Origin: Hypomesus transpacificus
Lineage: Eukaryota > Chordata > Actinopteri > Osmeriformes > Osmeridae
DNA: 64,000 bases
Direction: 5' to 3'
Assembly (NCBI RefSeq): GCF_021917145.1
Contig: NC_061067.1
Location: 1,276,154-1,340,153 of the forward strand
Shown here: positions 59,494 through 64,000 of the stretch, one piece after another
Layout: each line of letters starts with the position of its first letter
How positions within the stretch are numbered: the first letter of the stretch is position 1
The notes under the pieces: model-generated
What the model was told of the DNA's origin: nothing
Databases searched by the model: none
What the model saw: the letters and a program-made list of their open reading frames with translations, nothing else
Made by a program: the position numbers and the translations under genes

Positions 59494-62151
59494 CACCCAT
59501 GCACCCAGGCGGAGCTAAACCCACCTAGGAGAACGTGACCTGTAGCCTCTGATCTGAGTTCAGTTCTGAGGAGATTTTCTTTGGGGGGATCAGCACAGGT
59601 GAATCTCTATGGTTTACCTCTTGAGCGCTGGAGGGGTGATACCCACCTGCGGTCATTTTCTACCTGGATCAGAGAGTGAACATGGGGAGAGATGGGAAAG
59701 TCTGGACAGAAGTTTTCCTGGGTCTCACTTCAATGAGTCTGATTAGGTGGAACAGGGTTGGACTAGATTGTTTACCCAATTGCAACTATTAACCTGGTCA
59801 ACTTCACGAATGGAGTACTTATTTGGGGTAATTAAAGCATGTATGAATCATTCATTACCCACTTTTGGTTTTCTTTTAGATGCTTTATACAGAACAATTA
59901 TTTTTTCTATGCCTAAATGTTTTTCTTTGAACCAAACACAGCAATTTGTGTATTTCTTCCTAGATTTTTATTTCAGGTCTTCACCTACACAGGCAGTACT
60001 GTTGTGAATCTTTCCATGTCTTTTTATATAGTAGGCATGCCACCGTCTTCGGATCCACATCGTTAGAGAATGATTGAAGTAGAGCTTTTCAACTTGCTCC
60101 ACGTCCTCAGCTTTTTTGTGTGATTTTGTAATGAAAGCTGATCAGATCATACAAGTCATTAGGATAGAACAAATAATTATTCTAACGTGTGAAGACAGAT
60201 AGTTGACGTCACCCCCACCGTTCTAATTAACGCGGGAATCAGGAAGTGTCTCTTAATACAGAAATGTACCATACATTTTATGTTTCCAAATTGAAACAAT
60301 AATCCTTCCTCCATTGACACCCCCTCTACCTTCAGGTCTTGTACTTGTAATCCAAACCATTTTTGAGGTCATTAGGCTGACAAGAAGTCATTTCCTGTGG
60401 GCTCCAGTCCCCTTTATCCATGACTTACTCCTTCCCTTCCGTCTCTTCTTCTTGGCTGACAGTGGACAGGCCTATTTCACATGTCTCAGTGCCTAAGATG
60501 AGATAACAATGTGAGTGGGACTGTGTAATAATCCTCTTCACCTTCTCCTTCCAGATCAGCGGAGGGTGTCTGTGTGTGTGTGAGATGGACCCTGCTCGTG
60601 GGGCCTCATTACACTTCACACACACTGGACACACACACACAAAGAATCAGACGACTAAAGATTGTTTAGATGCCCAGGCTATTCTGTGTTATGATACATG
60701 ATGTGAAAACGCATTGTCCCACCCTTTCTCACGTACTGCGATGTATGCCAGCTCATCTCTTCAAAAGCTGTTTCTAATTCATTTGACACCAGTTTCACAA
60801 GAAACAAAACCGTGGTGTATGAAATGTGTGTTTAATAATCTGCTCTCTGGGCTGGATGGCAGTCAACCTCTTACCATAGGTTATACTTCAGCCTGCTGAG
60901 CTTACACCCTGCAGTCTTCTTCATGTCTCACTGAAGGTGACTTGGCTGGCAACAACTGGATGCAGAATCTGCCATTGACTCCTATCCAATCACTTGAGAG
61001 CATCTTTCAATGCCTGCACAATGTTGTTTCCAGGCTGTAATAAGCTCTCTGTGACTGTCAGGTTGAACAGTATGTGATGACTCACTCACACACACACACC
61101 CACACAGACTGTGCACTTGTTTTGTTTGGTTTATCCTGACTGCGAGGGTCAAGGATCGAGACACACACACACACTTCATCTCTGTTCCTTTTGGCAGATT
61201 GTCTCATTCATTGAATGCCAGTGTAATTAGGTCTACTCTCATGGATCTAGTTCTTTGAAACATAATGGCTGATGGTTACTTGAGTAACTATTTAAGGATT
61301 GTAAGTGACTTTTATTCCCCAGGTCACATTACGCCTTATTGTTGTACTACATTTACATTGATTTAAGAATATGTGAAGAAGTGTTATGGTAATAATGACT
61401 TGCAGAATTAATTGAATAACAAGTATATTCAATTGGATAGGCCTACATACTTAAAATTGAAGTTGGGTAATGGTAGATTTCACCATATTCCTGTAGTGGA
61501 GCAGTTGCGTTTTAAATAATCAATTAACAAAAGACAGACCAGTAATGCTATGTTTTTGCAAAAAACTATATTTCCGAGATTCGATAAGCATTTAGGTCCC
61601 TTTGTGAAATCCTTACAGTTTAACTCAAGATTATAAAATCAAATGTATGGCTATGCTTTGTGTTCGACCTGTGAGTTTAATAATATCCACAAAGAAGTGT
61701 AAAAACTTGCTTTTCAGATTTTATTGAAAAATATAAATATAAGACATTCTCTTGCACAACAAAAAATTACTGGTTGCTCATAAGTTTATTAACAAACTTA
61801 AATAACATATAGTACAATGGAACTCCATTTCAGATAAAGTATCAATTTCTAAATGCGTTACTAAGAATATCATTCCTATAGCCTATAATCAACCCAAAAT
61901 ATTTCCTTTTAACAGTGAAAGAATGGTGTATGCTACAGTTTTGAACACTTACACAAGAATAGAAATTGATAGTTTTTCTTTGCATGATACAATCTGATTA
62001 GACTACAAGCCCATTTACTCTCCGTCAATTTAAGTTAAAGCTATAAAATAAATACTTTTAGAACAATGATGTAAAAGCAGCACTATGGTACAGAATATCA
62101 TGTTTGTGCTAAATGTAAAAAAAAATCTTTGGTGGATGGAATGGTGATTAT
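59494..62151. other. trim55 3' flank and crh 3' UTR
   Basis: Convergent gene ends. The left part should contain the trim55 3' UTR (ATTAAA at 59831 is a weak poly(A) candidate). The right part contains the crh 3' UTR, with minus-strand AATAAA at 61785-61790 and 61720-61725. CA microsatellites occur near 60620 and 61085. No coding exon is seen; an extra C-terminal trim55 exon cannot be excluded. Confidence 0.5.
61720..61725 (-). terminator. crh: Candidate poly(A) signal of crh
   Basis: Plus-strand TTTATT, i.e. AATAAA on the crh strand, about 430 bp past the stop. A second one lies at 61785-61790. Confidence 0.5.
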
Positions 62152-62652
62152 TTATTTTCCGAAGATCTCCATCATTTTTCTGTTGTTATGCGCTTGTTGG
62201 GCTAACTGTTCGGCTCTGGACATTTCCATCATCTCTCGGAGCAGGTGGAACGTCAGATCCAGCGATATCGGCGGGTCCTCGGATCTTCTCTCCCTCTCCA
62301 TCGAGTCGTCGAGTTGGTTTGCTAAACCGCTGATGGGCCGGTTGATGTTCCCAACTTTGCCTTGTAGAAGACGCTGCGTCAGTTGGAGTTGTAAGGCTCT
62401 GTTGTAGATTGCCGGTGATCCCTCGGAGAACATTTTCGACGCGGTCCCAGCTGAGTTTGGGTTCCTGTTTCCCATCCGGATGAAGTTTTCCTCTCCTACA
62501 CGAGCTAGGATGGGAAGAGATTGATGCTGAGGGTCGGTCTGCGGCGCCAGCGCGCGCTGGATAGCGCCAGGGCTTTCAACAGCCCTACATTCATAGCGTG
62601 GTAAGAAGGCAACGAGCAGAACCACGGTGGTGACAAATAAATTGAGCTTCAT
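62152..62652 (-). CDS. crh: Corticotropin-releasing hormone precursor, 166 aa
   Basis: A single coding exon, as in other vertebrate CRH genes. The ATG at 62652 lies 20 bp inside an exon starting at 62672 (acceptor TTTCTTTCTCAG). Residues 1-24 form a signal peptide (MKLNLFVTTVVLLVAFLPRY...). The cryptic middle region is followed by the RERR cleavage site at 120-123. The 41-residue hormone spans 124-164, starting SEDPPISLDLTFHLLREMME and ending MMEIF, followed by GK, which supplies the C-terminal amide. CRH is the hypothalamic neuropeptide that drives pituitary ACTH release. Teleosts have crha and crhb paralogues, and I cannot say with certainty which this is; residues EMMEMS and HNN differ from the EVLEMA and HSN form that I recall for cyprinid crhb. 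The gene neighbourhood matches human CRH. Confidence 0.97.
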   Translation of the reverse strand: MKLNLFVTTVVLLVAFLPRYECRAVESPGAIQRALAPQTDPQHQSLPILARVGEENFIRMGNRNPNSAGTASKMFSEGSPAIYNRALQLQLTQRLLQGKVGNINRPISGLANQLDDSMERERRSEDPPISLDLTFHLLREMMEMSRAEQLAQQAHNNRKMMEIFGK

Positions 62653-63167
62653 GTCAGAGGATCAACAGGAATCTGAGAAAGAAAAGAGTGAATTAACTTC
62701 ACCTTTTGTCGCCATTACTATAATTACTTTAAAGTTATCAATTTTCAAAATGCGCACCCAGGCATTTTCACATGGATTTTGACCATTTTATGCACAGAAG
62801 CATTTTGGTATGGCGAAGTTGCATGAAACACTGTAATACATTTCATAAAAAGTTTCAATGAGGACTAATAGTTCCTGTCTCTTGTCCATGGTCACACAAG
62901 AAATGTAGCCTACTAGAATAACAGACTAAATCTTAGGTCTATGTAAAGTAATCCATTTAAGGGTCCATAAATCCAGGATTTGGTGAAACGTCCACAAAAG
63001 CAAATCGACATAATGACCACTTATGCTCTATTTCCAGGAGAGAGAATATATCCATTAAGTTATTGTAATGCAAGAAGGTATGAACATATCTTATGACACC
63101 TGTCTGCACAATAAAAATAAGTAAATATGAAGCGCGAGGGGACTGAATCAAGTAGAACTAGTCTCAC

Positions 63168-63245
63168 CTTAAACCGTTATTCTTTTGCCAATAGAAGGTT
63201 TCAGTTGAGATGTCTCCCTCTTCCAGTGTAGTATCAAGAAATTAG
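63168..63245 (-). other. crh: crh non-coding exon 1 (5' UTR)
   Basis: Inferred from a donor AAG|GTGAGA on the minus strand (last exon base 63168) and a TATA box about 27-30 bp upstream of the presumed start. The intron to 62672 is about 0.5 kb, matching the two-exon structure of CRH genes. Confidence 0.65.
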
Positions 63246-63271
63246 TCAAAGCAGTTCTTGAAAGAATGGAC

Positions 63272-63400
63272 TTATATAGCCAAGACCTGCTACAAGTGTC
63301 ACGCTCTGAGCTCAGAGATTGCGTCTGCGCAAAGTTGCATGGGTGTAACTTGAATGAACGAATCTGAGAAAGTCTAGAGTAGTTTGGATGGGATGAGTCA
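63272..63400 (-). promoter_or_regulatory. crh: crh promoter with TATA box and AP-1/CRE-like site
   Basis: The minus strand carries TATATAA (63272-63278). Further upstream is TGACTCA-type sequence (plus-strand ATGAGTCAT at about 63394), an AP-1/CRE-like element. Known CRH promoters depend on a CRE and a TATA box. I did not find a perfect TGACGTCA in the window. Confidence 0.6.
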
Positions 63401-63424
63401 TAAAGGTGGCGATGTGTGTGTGAT

Positions 63425-63475
63425 TGCGCTTGCGCTTGCGCTTCCCTGCGTGCGTGCGTGCGTGCGTGCGTGTGT
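63425..63475. repeat. GCTTGC / GTGC microsatellite in crh upstream region
   Basis: TTGCGC repeats followed by (GTGC)n, about 190 bp upstream of the crh TATA box. The rest of the window to 64000 is unique with no exon seen. Confidence 0.8.
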
Positions 63476-64000
63476 GCATATGTATTCTGATTATAGCCTC
63501 TTGCAAAAACACTTGACAGGGAGTTTGGCCTTGTAGCACATTTCAATTGCATCCCTGTTTGAAAGTGAGGAGACCAGTTCATTGATCAAATGCATGTCAG
63601 ATATTCGTCCAGAAAAGACACAGTTTGCAGTCAAATTCAATCACTTACATCATTCAGTAAAAATTGGAATGAGTCGATATTGTTGATCCTGACTTAAGAT
63701 GTACAGGTACAACACATTATCTCTCAGAATACATCCTACATTAACATAATTCTCAAGTTGAATCAGCACAGATGGTTCCCCTCACACCCATATTTCTGTC
63801 TCAAACCTGAATATGGCAGATGGGACCCAAAATACAGGTGTTTCTGTATATTGAACATGATTAGAGTCAGAGTTTGGAAAACCTTCTCTCTGGTCTTCCT
63901 AACTGTCGTACAACTACAGGGATGCACTTCTGAACAGTCGAAGCAAGATACATTCACCTGATCTGCTCGTGGCTTCCAGTGATTCATTCTTGCTGGCTGA

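Overview
The window is vertebrate nuclear DNA, most likely from a teleost fish. Genes are split by GT-AG introns, microsatellites and poly-G/poly-C tracts are frequent, and there is a tRNA-headed fish-type SINE. Six conserved genes stand in the order armc1 - mtfr1 - pde7a - dnajc5b - trim55 - crh, the same order as the human 8q13 block. The species cannot be fixed from the sequence alone.

Layout: 1-8.0 kb is gene-free, with repeats and some candidate conserved non-coding stretches. armc1 (minus, 10.1-15.6 kb) and mtfr1 (plus, 17.9-21.0 kb) are head-to-head across a CCAAT-containing promoter region rich in GCTA motifs. pde7a (minus, 24.4-37.5 kb) lies tail-to-tail with mtfr1; their poly(A) signals are about 240 bases apart. 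dnajc5b (plus, 41.8-45.3 kb) follows, then an intron-containing tRNA-Tyr gene (minus). trim55 (plus, 55.0-59.5 kb) and crh (minus, 62.2-62.7 kb) close the window. I rebuilt all six genes exon by exon. Five have complete in-phase reading frames; mtfr1 has one extra C in a proline-coding C run.

The unexpected content is at 46.0-52.8 kb, between dnajc5b and trim55. It is a complete plus-strand gene with 12 coding exons whose splice phases all fit, encoding 1,471 residues with no stop or frameshift. It combines a Cys-rich domain resembling DUF6729, a transposase-like core with a plausible D-D-E set, an unstable Ser/Thr/Pro linker made of coding minisatellites, and a C-terminal Cys/His knuckle. 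Five CCAAT boxes and a CRE-like site lie just upstream. It looks like an intact transposon-derived gene, either a live element or a domesticated one, inserted into an otherwise conserved gene block.

The conserved genes act in unrelated processes: mitochondrial dynamics (armc1, mtfr1), cAMP hydrolysis (pde7a), secretory-vesicle chaperoning (dnajc5b), muscle ubiquitin ligase activity (trim55) and the stress axis (crh). They are neighbours by ancestral synteny, not an operon.
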